A stretch of 64,000 nucleotides of DNA from Pectobacterium polonicum (lineage in GTDB: Bacteria > Pseudomonadota > Gammaproteobacteria > Enterobacterales > Enterobacteriaceae), in NCBI RefSeq assembly GCF_005497185.1, contig NZ_RJTN01000001.1:1-64000 (forward strand). Reading direction: 5' to 3'. The notes below the pieces were generated by a model. It saw nothing but the letters and a program-made list of their open reading frames with translations, was not told where the DNA came from and did no database searches. The position numbers and the translations under genes were made by a program. Shown here piece after piece: positions 1 through 6,475 of this stretch. How positions within the stretch are numbered: the stretch's first letter is position 1; each line of letters starts with the position of its first letter.

Positions 1-122
1 GAACACTTCTGTAGCCTGCAAGGAAGAACACGCTCAGTTGCGTGTGGTAAATCTGCCAGCCTTTGGAAGCAGATATCACCAGGTAGTTTAAACGACGTTG
101 CGAGCGTGGTGATGAAGGTCCG
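1..122. repeat. Left copy of a long direct repeat (at least 122 bp)
   Basis: Identical base for base to 2266-2387. The left boundary is unknown because the window starts inside or at the edge of the repeat. The repeat contains inverted repeats: ACACGC/GCGTGT at 28-33 and 40-45, an ATCTGC/GCAGAT pair, and ATCACCA/TGGTGAT enclosing its last third. The two copies bracket a recombinase gene and a small regulator gene, which suggests a discrete mobile or duplicated module. No coding sequence is seen in it. Confidence 0.9.
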
Positions 123-554
123 TTTATCCACTCAAATACTGACTCGTCTTAGCGAGCTCAGCCCGATAGCTTCAGCAACAATTTGATGTTGTTCGAAGTT
201 TTCTGTTTTACGCACGATTCAAGATACGAATACGTCTAGAGCGCCGTCCGACCTTTGCACGCACGTATAAGGCCATTTGGTACATTTGGCCGCTTACGGG
301 AGTCGCAATGGAAGGTCAAAGCTGCGCGGCGTCACTTGTGCATGAGCAACGCGAATACCAAGTGACGCGCGCAGCGCGTATACAGGCAGAGCTTACGCAC
401 TGCCCGATAGACGATTCTTCTACCATCTGACCAACACGTAGTAACGGTTTTTAGTACGTATAAAGACGTTTTACTAACCGTTTGATGGTCTTTCATTTAA
501 CAAACAGTCCGAATGTATGAAAAACATCATCATGAAGACATTTCTATTAGATAG
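123..554. other. Non-coding stretch rich in inverted repeats
   Basis: I find no convincing gene here. It contains several dyads: CAACA/TGTTG around 174-192, the long pair described at 321-375, and an imperfect AACGGTT...AACCGTT pair near 442-484. At 223-232 there is a ten-base match (GATACGAATA) to half of the operators at 2055-2128. The TTTTACTAACC string near 466 resembles the start of gene leaders further right (2388-2399). Confidence 0.5.
321..375. repeat. Imperfect 17/18-bp inverted repeat
   Basis: The left arm is 321-338 and the right arm 359-375, separated by 20 bases. The arms are complementary (GCTGCGCG-CGTCACTTG) except for one extra G in the left arm. It could be a DNA site for a recombinase or nickase, or an RNA stem. 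Nothing around it decides which. Confidence 0.7.
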
Positions 555-755
555 AGGAGGTAATCAGCACGACATCGATGGCGACGCCAGCAACAACTGG
601 CGTGTGGAGGTAGACTGACGAAAGTCAGCCCGGCGTAAGCCGCGAATGGGTAACACCCAGGGTGCCTTGCAACAATTCAACATTTCGCCCCCGATGCACA
701 GATGTCTGCTGAGACGCAGGATGCGCAAAATCAAACCGTGTCGTCGGGGATGAAG
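555..755 (+). ncRNA. Candidate structured non-coding RNA
   Basis: Consecutive hairpins lie on the plus strand: ACGCCAG/CTGGCGT (584-603), CTGAC/GTCAG with a GAAA loop (615-628), CGGC/GCCG with a GTAA loop (631-642), TGGG/CCCA (647-659), and a closing CCCCGA/TCGGGG stem (689-694 with 744-749) enclosing further short stems. Two adjacent GNRA tetraloops are typical of folded RNA rather than protein-coding DNA, and no open reading frame fits. I do not recognise an RNA family. The stretch ends about 100 bases before the recombinase start, so it may be that gene's leader or an independent RNA. Confidence 0.4.
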
Positions 756-788
756 TACCTATTTTTGCTCTCTTTCAGAAGGGAGTCG

Positions 789-832
789 GTGAGTTATGTA
801 TTCCGTTCACACGGACGGAATACATAACTCAC
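789..832. repeat. Perfect 18-bp inverted repeat before the recombinase gene
   Basis: Arm GTGAGTTATGTATTCCGT at 789-806 is exactly complementary to 815-832, with an eight-base loop (807-814). It ends 13 bases before the GGAGGA ribosome binding site (845-850) of the recombinase at 855. It lacks a following T-run, so it is not a typical terminator. An operator, a recombinase crossover site or an RNA stem controlling the recombinase are all possible. Confidence 0.8.
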
Positions 833-854
833 TGCATTAGAACTGGAGGACTAT

Positions 855-1745
855 ATGGCTAAGTTAAACAAGAATCTTGTGACGTTGGCGCGGGATGGTG
901 GCGGCAGTTTTAAAACACTTAATGACCGCATGAAAATAGCCAATCGTTTTGCGGAAAGGTTAAAACGCTTGAATGTGCAGATTAGGGATGCAAAGAATAT
1001 TAAGCCTCGTCATATTGAAATGTATATCAGAAGCCGCCAGGAAGAGAAAATTTCAATCAGGACGCTGCAAAATGAAATGTCAGCAATACGATCCATTTTG
1101 CGTGCAGCCGGTAAGACCATTATGGCTAACCCGGAAAACGAAAAGCTGAGTAATCAGGCATTGGGTATTTCTGGCGCGAGTCGTGACGGTTCAAAAGTTG
1201 CTATTCCAGATAATGTTTATCAGAGCATTTTAGAAAAGGTGAGTGCTGCCGATAAAGGTGCAGCAGCTGCAATGGAATTATCCCGTCTTCTTGGTTTACG
1301 GACTGAGGAAACCATTCAATCAGTTAAGTCTCTTAAAACATGGCAGAAGGCGTTGCAAAATGGTAATGAGAAAGTTCGAATTGTTTATGGCACGAAAGGC
1401 GGGAGACCAAGAGATACGACAATTATTGAACGCGAGAAGTTAATCAATGCAGTGAATAATGCAATACATATTACGAGCGAAAATAACGGTCGACTGATTA
1501 ACCGTCCTGCTTTGCATTTGGCAATTGAACAGTATCGTAATATCGTGAGAGAAGCAGGGCTTGTCGGAAAATATGCACCTCATAGTCTTAGATATGTCTA
1601 TACCCAGGATGCAACAAAGCTACATCTTAAAAATGGATTTAGTAAAGAGGAGGCTGATGCATTAGTTTCCATGGATTTGGGGCATGGTGATGGCCGGGGT
1701 CGTTATGTTGCACGTGTTTATAATAAAGTTGATCCCACTCAGTGA
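855..1745 (+). CDS. Tyrosine recombinase (integrase-domain protein)
   Basis: A 296-residue protein of the tyrosine site-specific recombinase superfamily, which cuts and rejoins DNA through a 3'-phosphotyrosine. Visible catalytic residues are R149 in LGLRTEE, a lysine near K181 in the GTKGGR turn, H243-x-x-R246 (HSLR), H277 in LGHGDGRGR and the likely nucleophile Y289 (Y284 is the alternative). The N-terminal 90 residues look like the helical SAM-like DNA-binding domain. The start is supported by GGAGGA at 845-850. It lies between two long direct repeats and is distinct from the island integrase at 27246, so it is probably an accessory recombinase acting on its own module. The family call is sure; the target site is unknown. 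Confidence 0.85.
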   Translation: MAKLNKNLVTLARDGGGSFKTLNDRMKIANRFAERLKRLNVQIRDAKNIKPRHIEMYIRSRQEEKISIRTLQNEMSAIRSILRAAGKTIMANPENEKLSNQALGISGASRDGSKVAIPDNVYQSILEKVSAADKGAAAAMELSRLLGLRTEETIQSVKSLKTWQKALQNGNEKVRIVYGTKGGRPRDTTIIEREKLINAVNNAIHITSENNGRLINRPALHLAIEQYRNIVREAGLVGKYAPHSLRYVYTQDATKLHLKNGFSKEEADALVSMDLGHGDGRGRYVARVYNKVDPTQ

Positions 1746-1752
1746 GATAAGT

Positions 1753-2043
1753 TCAAGAAGGGTTTTTGGCAGTTTCATTGTAAATTGTCAATGCTGCCAA
1801 TCTTCCTTGTTCTGTTAACGCATAGGACAGTTTTAATTGTTCGTCTCTATACTGTTCAACAAAACCATTTTTATGTAGAGTATGACAGGACGTTCTTAAG
1901 TGATTTGGATATAGTGTCGCGCTACGATTTCTACTTATCATAGAGAATAAGGCCGTAGCTGTTACAAAATGTTGATGGCCTTTTTTCAGCTCAATGGCAT
2001 ATAGTAGAAACAAGACATCTCGTTGATTTCTTGAAATACGCAT
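1753..2043 (-). CDS. Small winged-helix-like DNA-binding protein
   Basis: A 96-residue basic protein convergent with the recombinase gene, with only seven bases between the stops. The pattern of an N-terminal helix, a helix-turn-helix-like stretch (HLRTSCHTLHKNGFVEQY, about residues 48-65) and a strand pair ending in ALTEQGRLA resembles winged-helix regulators or plasmid accessory proteins. I do not recognise a named family. A strong ribosome site (AGAGGGGG) sits four bases before the ATG. Two near-identical palindromes lie just upstream (2055-2077 and 2106-2128), which suggests it represses its own promoter. That role is inferred from position only. Confidence 0.6.
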   Translation of the reverse strand: MRISRNQRDVLFLLYAIELKKGHQHFVTATALFSMISRNRSATLYPNHLRTSCHTLHKNGFVEQYRDEQLKLSYALTEQGRLAALTIYNETAKNPS

Positions 2044-2054
2044 ACTACCCCCTC

Positions 2055-2077
2055 TTATTCGTATCAGATACGATTAA
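2055..2077. promoter_or_regulatory. Palindromic operator, copy 1
   Basis: Core CGTATC-A-GATACG at 2060-2072, flanked by TTATT and ATTAA. It lies 12 bases upstream of the minus-strand gene starting at 2043. It shares its core with copy 2, centred 51 bases away, so the two centres lie on nearly the same face of the helix (about five turns). Confidence 0.65.
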
Positions 2078-2105
2078 ATATTCTTCCTGCAAACAGTTCA
2101 ATGCT

Positions 2106-2128
2106 TTATTCGTATCTGATACGAATAA
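2106..2128. promoter_or_regulatory. Palindromic operator, copy 2
   Basis: A perfect 11-1-11 palindrome: TTATTCGTATC, a central T at 2117, then its exact complement ending at 2128. It is in the promoter region of the small DNA-binding protein at 1753-2043 and is the best candidate for that protein's binding site. Confidence 0.7.
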
Positions 2129-2265
2129 TTTAATGGCTCAGGAATCGTTGAGAATATATTGAATTTAATTCCATCTTTGAGTATGTTGAACGGGCTAACC
2201 CGTCGTCTCTGACGACCACCAATGATCCAGTGACTTGTGAGGATCGCTTTCGGGTAGTCACAAAA

Positions 2266-2387
2266 GAACACTTCTGTAGCCTGCAAGGAAGAACACGCTC
2301 AGTTGCGTGTGGTAAATCTGCCAGCCTTTGGAAGCAGATATCACCAGGTAGTTTAAACGACGTTGCGAGCGTGGTGATGAAGGTCCG
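2266..2387. repeat. Right copy of the long direct repeat
   Basis: Exact copy of 1-122. Sequences diverge right after GGTCCG in both copies. The bases following this copy (ATTTTACTAACC) lead directly into the first ICE gene leader, so the recombinase module abuts the backbone operon here. Confidence 0.9.
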
Positions 2388-2415
2388 ATTTTACTAACCA
2401 TCAATCAATCCCTCC

Positions 2416-2478
2416 GGGAAGCTACTTCCCGATTGCAGGGGTGTGGTTTTCCAAATATTTTATTTTGGAGCAACCACA
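2416..2478 (+). promoter_or_regulatory. Leader hairpins before the 2479 gene
   Basis: First hairpin GGGAAG/CTTCCC (2416-2430). Second, TGTGGTT (2442-2448) pairs with AACCACA (2472-2478), which directly abuts the ATG, and CCAAA pairs with TTTGG inside it, so the TTGGAG ribosome site would be enclosed in a stem. Confidence 0.6.
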
Positions 2479-2754
2479 ATGAACTCTTCTACTGCATATC
2501 GTGATGGATACTGGGCAGGTCAGTTGTTGCTTTCACTGAAGAAAAAAGTGAAAACGCGGCAGCATGTTTATAAGACCTACAGTTTCCTTCAACTGCTACT
2601 TATCTGGGGAAGTGCTGTCATCGTCTTCTGCTTTTTTTATTTGAGCAGACTCGGTGGTTTTCAGCATAAGCCTCAGCAAGATGAACCGATGGATACCGCT
2701 GTTGAACTGGTTACGGTTTCGACAGAACAGGCATATCCGGAAGACTCTTTCTAA
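2479..2754 (+). CDS. Small single-pass membrane protein, unknown function
   Basis: A 91-residue protein. Residues about 1-34 are polar and basic (MNSSTAYRDGYWAGQ, then KKKVKTRQ). One hydrophobic segment follows (FLQLLLIWGSAVIVFCFFYL), then a polar acidic tail of about 30 residues. The charge distribution predicts one transmembrane helix with the basic N-terminus in the cytoplasm. The start at 2479 is chosen because TTGGAG lies just upstream and AACCACA-ATG is part of the leader stem; a longer reading frame upstream would run through the leader. It is the first gene of a long same-strand backbone run. I do not recognise a family. Confidence 0.7.
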   Translation: MNSSTAYRDGYWAGQLLLSLKKKVKTRQHVYKTYSFLQLLLIWGSAVIVFCFFYLSRLGGFQHKPQQDEPMDTAVELVTVSTEQAYPEDSF

Positions 2755-2778
2755 CACTGATTTTAAGCCAGCAACCTA

Positions 2779-2837
2779 ACGGGAAAAAGATCTTCCCGTC
2801 TGGGTTGATGTTCTCCCGTTTTTATCAGGAGAACATC
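2779..2837 (+). promoter_or_regulatory. Leader hairpins before the 2838 gene; RBS in a 10-bp stem
   Basis: First stem ACGGGAA/TTCCCGT (2779-2785 with 2793-2799). Second stem GATGTTCTCC (2807-2816) is perfectly complementary to GGAGAACATC (2828-2837), which contains the GGAG ribosome site and ends at the base before the ATG. This is the clearest ribosome-site-sequestering stem in the series. Confidence 0.75.
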
Positions 2838-3161
2838 ATGCAAATGGTTTTACTTCGTACGAGTAATTTTACTGAGCGTCTGTCTGCGTTGCTGAAGAAA
2901 AACACACAGCGCAACGATGCATTTATTGGTGAGTGGATACCGAATCGCTCCAGGCATATGCACTTCCGGGCACGGGTTTCTCAAAGTGATTCCGGATGGA
3001 GTTATCAGGTGGAAAGCCGTACCGGCTGGTTGGGCTCAAAGTCTTACCAATTCGACTCCCATACTTGTTCCGATAACACATTTCCACAGCGTCACGAGGC
3101 AATCAAGGCTGCGCAATTACTGGCAAAACAGTTAGCAACGCTGCGTTACCGCTTCCAGTGA
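2838..3161 (+). CDS. Small hypothetical ICE backbone protein
   Basis: A 107-residue basic protein (many R, K, H), predicted soluble. It begins MQMVLLRTSNFTERLSALLK and ends in a helix AIKAAQLLAKQLATLRYRFQ. No membrane segment, signal peptide or catalytic motif is visible. The start at 2838 follows GGAGAACATC immediately. An upstream TTG in the same frame at 2805 lies inside the leader stem and is unlikely. Its position between two genes with the same leader type suggests it belongs to the same regulated set. Function not recognised. Confidence 0.65.
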   Translation: MQMVLLRTSNFTERLSALLKKNTQRNDAFIGEWIPNRSRHMHFRARVSQSDSGWSYQVESRTGWLGSKSYQFDSHTCSDNTFPQRHEAIKAAQLLAKQLATLRYRFQ

Positions 3162-3179
3162 CTTAGAACCTACCCACAT

Positions 3180-3242
3180 GGGGATTTATCCCCAGTGGAG
3201 ATAAATCCCTTTTCGTTTTTGAACCGAAAAAAGGATTTATCG
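3180..3242 (+). promoter_or_regulatory. Leader hairpins before the 3243 gene
   Basis: Three related segments: GGGGATTTATCCCC (3180-3193), GATAAATCC (3200-3208), and GGATTTATC (3233-3241) carrying the AGGA ribosome site. The middle segment is exactly complementary to both outer ones, so an early stem and a ribosome-site-masking stem would be mutually exclusive. Confidence 0.7.
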
Positions 3243-3722
3243 ATGCACAATTACGATTTCAACACGAAACCTTTCGTCTCGCGCCTGGCGATTCTGCGAC
3301 GCGATGATGAATTTTTACAACGTTCCACAACAGACCTCATCAGGGTTGTCTCTGATATTGAATCTGTATTGATGGAAGCGACTGCGCTGATGCGTCTCGG
3401 CATCGATGTGATGGACTGGGATGACTTCGCGATGATAACGCTTAACCAGAAAAAGATAGCGTGGGTTGCGCGGCAGGCCGGTGAAATTATCAATCTGGAA
3501 CTGCTACCGCGCACTTTTTTTGACAAATACTTCGCAGATATTCTTGAGCTCGGCCTTTCTGTTAATGCTGCCCTGTGGCAGCACTATTTTAATAAAGGCC
3601 TGAAGGATGCTGCCCGTGTTCATGAGAGCCCTGATGCGAGCATTTGGCTCATTGACTACTACCTTTACGCGCTCAGTGTAGATGTCGAGCGCAACTGGTA
3701 TGACGGCCGGACGTTCTACTGA
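3243..3722 (+). CDS. Hypothetical protein, member 1 of a three-gene family
   Basis: A 159-residue protein, probably soluble and mostly helical. It shares a scattered pattern with the proteins at 4545 and 5046: a VxSDIExxLME segment (about residues 35-45), a middle LxLLP stretch, then FADILELG and an aromatic LWQHYFNKG motif. This suggests old duplications. The start at 3243 is supported by AAAGGA seven bases upstream; a GTG at 3195 lies in the leader. No catalytic motif or membrane segment is seen. Function unknown. Confidence 0.7.
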   Translation: MHNYDFNTKPFVSRLAILRRDDEFLQRSTTDLIRVVSDIESVLMEATALMRLGIDVMDWDDFAMITLNQKKIAWVARQAGEIINLELLPRTFFDKYFADILELGLSVNAALWQHYFNKGLKDAARVHESPDASIWLIDYYLYALSVDVERNWYDGRTFY

Positions 3723-3750
3723 CCGACTGCCATATCGTGACTTAACCCAT

Positions 3751-3809
3751 GCGGGATTTATCCCGCTGGGGATAGATCCCTTTCACATTGAATTTAGAGA
3801 GGATTTATC
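3751..3809 (+). promoter_or_regulatory. Leader hairpins before the 3810 gene
   Basis: GCGGGATTTATCCCGC (3751-3766) is a perfect short hairpin. GGATAGATCC (3770-3779) can pair with GGATTTATC (3801-3809), which holds the ribosome site and touches the ATG. A CTTAACCC box precedes it at about 3740. Confidence 0.7.
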
Positions 3810-4445
3810 ATGACTCAGACTAACAAAGCGTCAGCCTTTGAAACTTTCTACTCTTTCATGTCGAAAGAGACTTATGACGTATTCGTTCAGTACATTATTG
3901 AGGTCTGGCAGTCTAAGCTCCATGTTAGCAGCGGTAGCTGGAATGACTGGCACCCTCAGGTGGCCGACGATCTGGAAACTCCGGTATATGCCGTTCCTGA
4001 CGGTGATAAACTTTATAATGTTTACGCATCCCGGTTCCGGGTCCAAGTAACAACGGATGCATTCGGATTAATGGTTACGTTATGCGCCCTTCATGGGGTG
4101 CTACTTGATTTCAAAGATAACCGATTGCCAATGATATCGGACACAGAAGGCAAGCAAATCCAGGACGCGTTCGACGATTTGTTGCGTTACGCTCAAGCTC
4201 ATGCGGAAGCGAATGCAATAACGCCGGAGTTCGGTTCAGACAACAGCAGTTATCGTGATTTGGCTACCGAATCTGTCGATGATCTTCTTCATCAGCGTGC
4301 TCTTTTCGCCAATGCAATTGGCGAAGGCGCTGTGAAGCTCGGGATTATTGCGGAAGGTACACCTTTGACCATGCCGCAATTGCTTATGGTATTGGGTGAC
4401 ATTATCGAATGTGCATCTCGGAACCTGAATAAGACACAGCAATGA
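3810..4445 (+). CDS. Hypothetical ICE backbone protein (211 aa)
   Basis: A 211-residue acidic, probably cytoplasmic protein. The N-terminal half is aromatic-rich (FETFYSFMSKETYDVFVQYI, later WQSKLHVSSGSWNDWHPQ); the C-terminal half is helical (LLHQRALFANAIGEGAVKLGIIAEGTPLTMPQLLMVLGDIIEC). No transmembrane segment, metal site or nucleotide motif is visible. The start at 3810 follows GGATTTATC of the leader. It sits between members of the three-gene family and has the same leader class, so it is probably co-regulated with them. Function not recognised. Confidence 0.7.
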   Translation: MTQTNKASAFETFYSFMSKETYDVFVQYIIEVWQSKLHVSSGSWNDWHPQVADDLETPVYAVPDGDKLYNVYASRFRVQVTTDAFGLMVTLCALHGVLLDFKDNRLPMISDTEGKQIQDAFDDLLRYAQAHAEANAITPEFGSDNSSYRDLATESVDDLLHQRALFANAIGEGAVKLGIIAEGTPLTMPQLLMVLGDIIECASRNLNKTQQ

Positions 4446-4485
4446 TGGCTGATGTTCGCTGAATGCTATTCAACTTAACCCATAC

Positions 4486-4544
4486 GGGGATTCATCTCCT
4501 GTGGGGGATAAATCTCTTTTGAATTGGAAAGGAATTTATCCATT
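4486..4544 (+). promoter_or_regulatory. Leader hairpins before the 4545 gene
   Basis: GGGGATTCATCTCC (4486-4499), then GGATAAATC (4506-4514), then GGAATTTATCC (4531-4541) next to the start. The middle segment is complementary to both neighbours apart from small mismatches. A CTTAACCC box precedes it. Confidence 0.65.
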
Positions 4545-4949
4545 ATGAACACTTTACTTAATCGTCTTGCTCGTAATCGTCATTCTGTTGTTGACCTGCT
4601 GTGTGTGATTTCTGACATAGAAGGAAAATTGATGGAGATTGGTGCATTCGAGGCACTTCGGATCAACTGTTCTCCTGATGAGGATGGTTTTACAGACAAT
4701 GACCATCAGATTTTCGGAATCGCAGAATGTCTTGGTGAAACCGTTGGGCTGAATTTTATCCCTGATAATTACAGTCATTACTTGAATGATGTGATTTCAC
4801 TGGGAAACAAAGTTGCCCATGAGTTTTGGGACAAAGCCTTTCAGAATGGCGTCCAGGAAGGTAAGCATACTCGCTGGGAATTTTCTTCCTGCCTGGATGG
4901 CAACAGCGATTTTGATGGTTATATCACGTACCTCAGTCGGGCCCACTGA
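4545..4949 (+). CDS. Hypothetical protein, member 2 of a three-gene family
   Basis: A 134-residue acidic protein that opens MNTLLNRLARNRHSVVDLLC. The first 35 or so residues are nearly identical to those of the next gene (5046), and similarity continues through a GLNFIPDNYSHYLNDVISLG block. It is therefore a recent tandem duplicate with a divergent C-terminus, and a more distant relative of the protein at 3243. No signal peptide, membrane helix or catalytic motif is visible. The start at 4545 is preceded by AAAGGA and matches the paralogue's N-terminus. Function unknown. Confidence 0.7.
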   Translation: MNTLLNRLARNRHSVVDLLCVISDIEGKLMEIGAFEALRINCSPDEDGFTDNDHQIFGIAECLGETVGLNFIPDNYSHYLNDVISLGNKVAHEFWDKAFQNGVQEGKHTRWEFSSCLDGNSDFDGYITYLSRAH

Positions 4950-4988
4950 ATACAGTTTTCGATGCATTTTTTGTTACTTAACCCATAT

Positions 4989-5045
4989 GGGGATTTTTCC
5001 CCTCTGGGGATAAGTCCCTTTTCAAATTGAAGAGAGGATTTATCT
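4989..5045 (+). promoter_or_regulatory. Leader hairpins before the 5046 gene
   Basis: GGGGATTTTTCCCC (4989-5002), GGGGATAAGTCCC (5006-5018) and GGATTTATC (5036-5044) repeat the three-segment pattern of the previous leaders. The surrounding bases are also similar, so leader and gene were duplicated together. Confidence 0.65.
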
Positions 5046-5516
5046 ATGAATACTTTACTTAATCATCTTTATCGTAATCGTCATTCTGTCGTTGAGCTGC
5101 TTTGTGTGATTTCTGCAATAGAAGGCAAATTGATGGAGATGGGTACATTCAAGCAGTCTGATATCAACTGTGTTCCTGATCATAGCGGCACTATAGGCCA
5201 TGATTATCTGATTTTCGAAATCGCAGAGTGTCTGGGCAAAATCTTTGAGTTGGGCTTTATTCCCGAGAATTACAGGCATTATTTTGATGATGTGATTTTG
5301 CAGGGAAAGAAAGCTGGCAGCGGATTCTGGGACACCTATTTTCACTATGGTGTCACCGACGTTAAGTATACTCGTTCGGCTTTTTCTGATGAGGTTGCGC
5401 ACATTAAGTACCTTAGCGAGTCAAAAGTTATAAGACTCATTTTGAGTGACCAGTGTGTACGGATTGTTCCCAACGTTGTATGCGAGCCTTCACTTGAAGG
5501 TTGTTTGATGCACTGA
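5046..5516 (+). CDS. Hypothetical protein, member 3 of a three-gene family
   Basis: A 156-residue protein, tandem paralogue of 4545-4949 (opening MNTLLNHLYRNRHSVVELLC). It shares the ISxIEGKLMEMG segment and the ELGFIPENYRHYFDDVI block. The last 40 residues are unlike the paralogue and include several cysteines and valines (SDQCVRIVPNVVCEPSLEGC). The tail may be a changed or frameshifted end. No recognised domain. The ATG follows the GGATTTATCT leader segment directly. Confidence 0.65.
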   Translation: MNTLLNHLYRNRHSVVELLCVISAIEGKLMEMGTFKQSDINCVPDHSGTIGHDYLIFEIAECLGKIFELGFIPENYRHYFDDVILQGKKAGSGFWDTYFHYGVTDVKYTRSAFSDEVAHIKYLSESKVIRLILSDQCVRIVPNVVCEPSLEGCLMH

Positions 5517-5533
5517 CAGCCTGTTTTACATCA

Positions 5534-5613
5534 ATTATCGACCCACGATAATGTTACTTTCCTGGCGGAACCCTCCGCCAGGAGAGGTCCGCCTGAATCA
5601 TGAGGATCAACTT
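5534..5613 (+). promoter_or_regulatory. Leader hairpins before the 5614 gene
   Basis: ATTATCG/CGATAAT hairpin (5534-5552), then CCTGGCGGA (5561-5569) perfectly paired with TCCGCCAGG (5574-5582). A second GTCCGCCTG follows and could compete for the left arm. The ribosome site is TGAGGA at 5601-5606; no stem over it is obvious in this leader. Confidence 0.6.
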
Positions 5614-6375
5614 ATGTACACAGACGGATTTAATACGTTAATGCACCGCAATTTTCAGCGCTTATTGGTTGACTCGGGGTGGCCAGAAAAGATGGATACA
5701 TCCTGGTCACTGAGCTTCTCTCAAAGTGATTACGTTGAGTTTCGGGGTCAACTTGATACTGAAGAACTTGTGGAATTACTTGTTGGGTTGGGGCGTTCTG
5801 GTGAATTGACTCAGCGTGAAGTTACGGTGTACTCCCTTCTGGTTCAACGTAAAGAGATAACGTTGGCACTGCGTGAATATGGGATTAGCTTCGACGGAAT
5901 GCCGGATAGATATCCGGCCTGTCGGCAGAGGATGCTCAATGTGTTTAAGCAGTCTGTTCGTGCTCGTTGCGATGTTGCAAAAGAGCAGGGGTATCAGCTG
6001 ATTGACGCGTTAAGTACTCCACATGGTGAGTCTGCGGTGTTATTTGAACGCAGTACCCGTCACTTCATTGTTCGTGCCAGCCAGAATGAGAGCCTGTGGC
6101 TTTTCGATGGCGACGAACAGCGCGAGGTTATAGACGGTTACCTTGACAGTATTTTTCGGGGGGAACGGTTACTGGCCGTGAAGCTGGAAGTCCTGACGAA
6201 AGATGACAGTGTTCTGGCTGATGATCTGATCAATGAGGTTCTCATCCCCGCAAATGTTCCTGTTCGCGAGTGGTTTTGTCGCGACTGGTTGTCAGATGTG
6301 ATGGATGAAGCAAGAGAAACCATACGTGACAGTCTGTGTCGTTTTTCTTCTTTTGAGTCGTCATTGGCGCACTGA
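5614..6375 (+). CDS. Hypothetical protein, long member of a duplicated pair
   Basis: A 253-residue protein. The first 150 residues match the next gene (6476-6946) in pattern: MxxDGFNxLMxxNxQxLLxxxGWPE, then a beta-type segment YVEFRGQL and the shared DRYPxCxQR and QGYxLxDxL blocks. The remaining 100 residues are absent from the shorter paralogue and contain an acidic FDGDEQREVIDGYLDSIF stretch. No catalytic or membrane signature is visible. The start at 5614 is supported by TGAGGA eight bases upstream and by the match with the paralogue. Function unknown. Confidence 0.7.
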   Translation: MYTDGFNTLMHRNFQRLLVDSGWPEKMDTSWSLSFSQSDYVEFRGQLDTEELVELLVGLGRSGELTQREVTVYSLLVQRKEITLALREYGISFDGMPDRYPACRQRMLNVFKQSVRARCDVAKEQGYQLIDALSTPHGESAVLFERSTRHFIVRASQNESLWLFDGDEQREVIDGYLDSIFRGERLLAVKLEVLTKDDSVLADDLINEVLIPANVPVREWFCRDWLSDVMDEARETIRDSLCRFSSFESSLAH

Positions 6376-6391
6376 TAGCCTGTTTTACATC

Positions 6392-6475
6392 AATTATCGA
6401 CATCCGATAATTTTACCTTCCTGGCGGGAGACTCTTCCGCCAGGAGAGTTCCGCCTGAATCATGAGGATTTACTT
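6392..6475 (+). promoter_or_regulatory. Leader hairpins before the 6476 gene
   Basis: AATTATCG/CGATAATT (6392-6399 with 6405-6412), then CCTGGCGG (6420-6427) with CCGCCAGG (6437-6444). It is closely similar to the 5614 leader over most of its length, so gene and leader duplicated as one unit. Confidence 0.6.

Noticed and set aside
555..755. RNase P RNA, tmRNA or group II intron fragment
   Set aside because: Short GGGTAACA-type similarities were noticed, but conserved core elements, catalytic domains and an associated protein are absent.
2098..2286. 62-codon minus-strand frame across the operator region
   Set aside because: It runs through the perfect palindrome at 2106-2128 and into the direct repeat, has no ribosome site and no protein-like composition.
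3195..3242. Longer N-terminus for the 3243 protein from GTG 3195
   Set aside because: The extension is translated from leader hairpin sequence, lacks a ribosome site and is absent from the related proteins.
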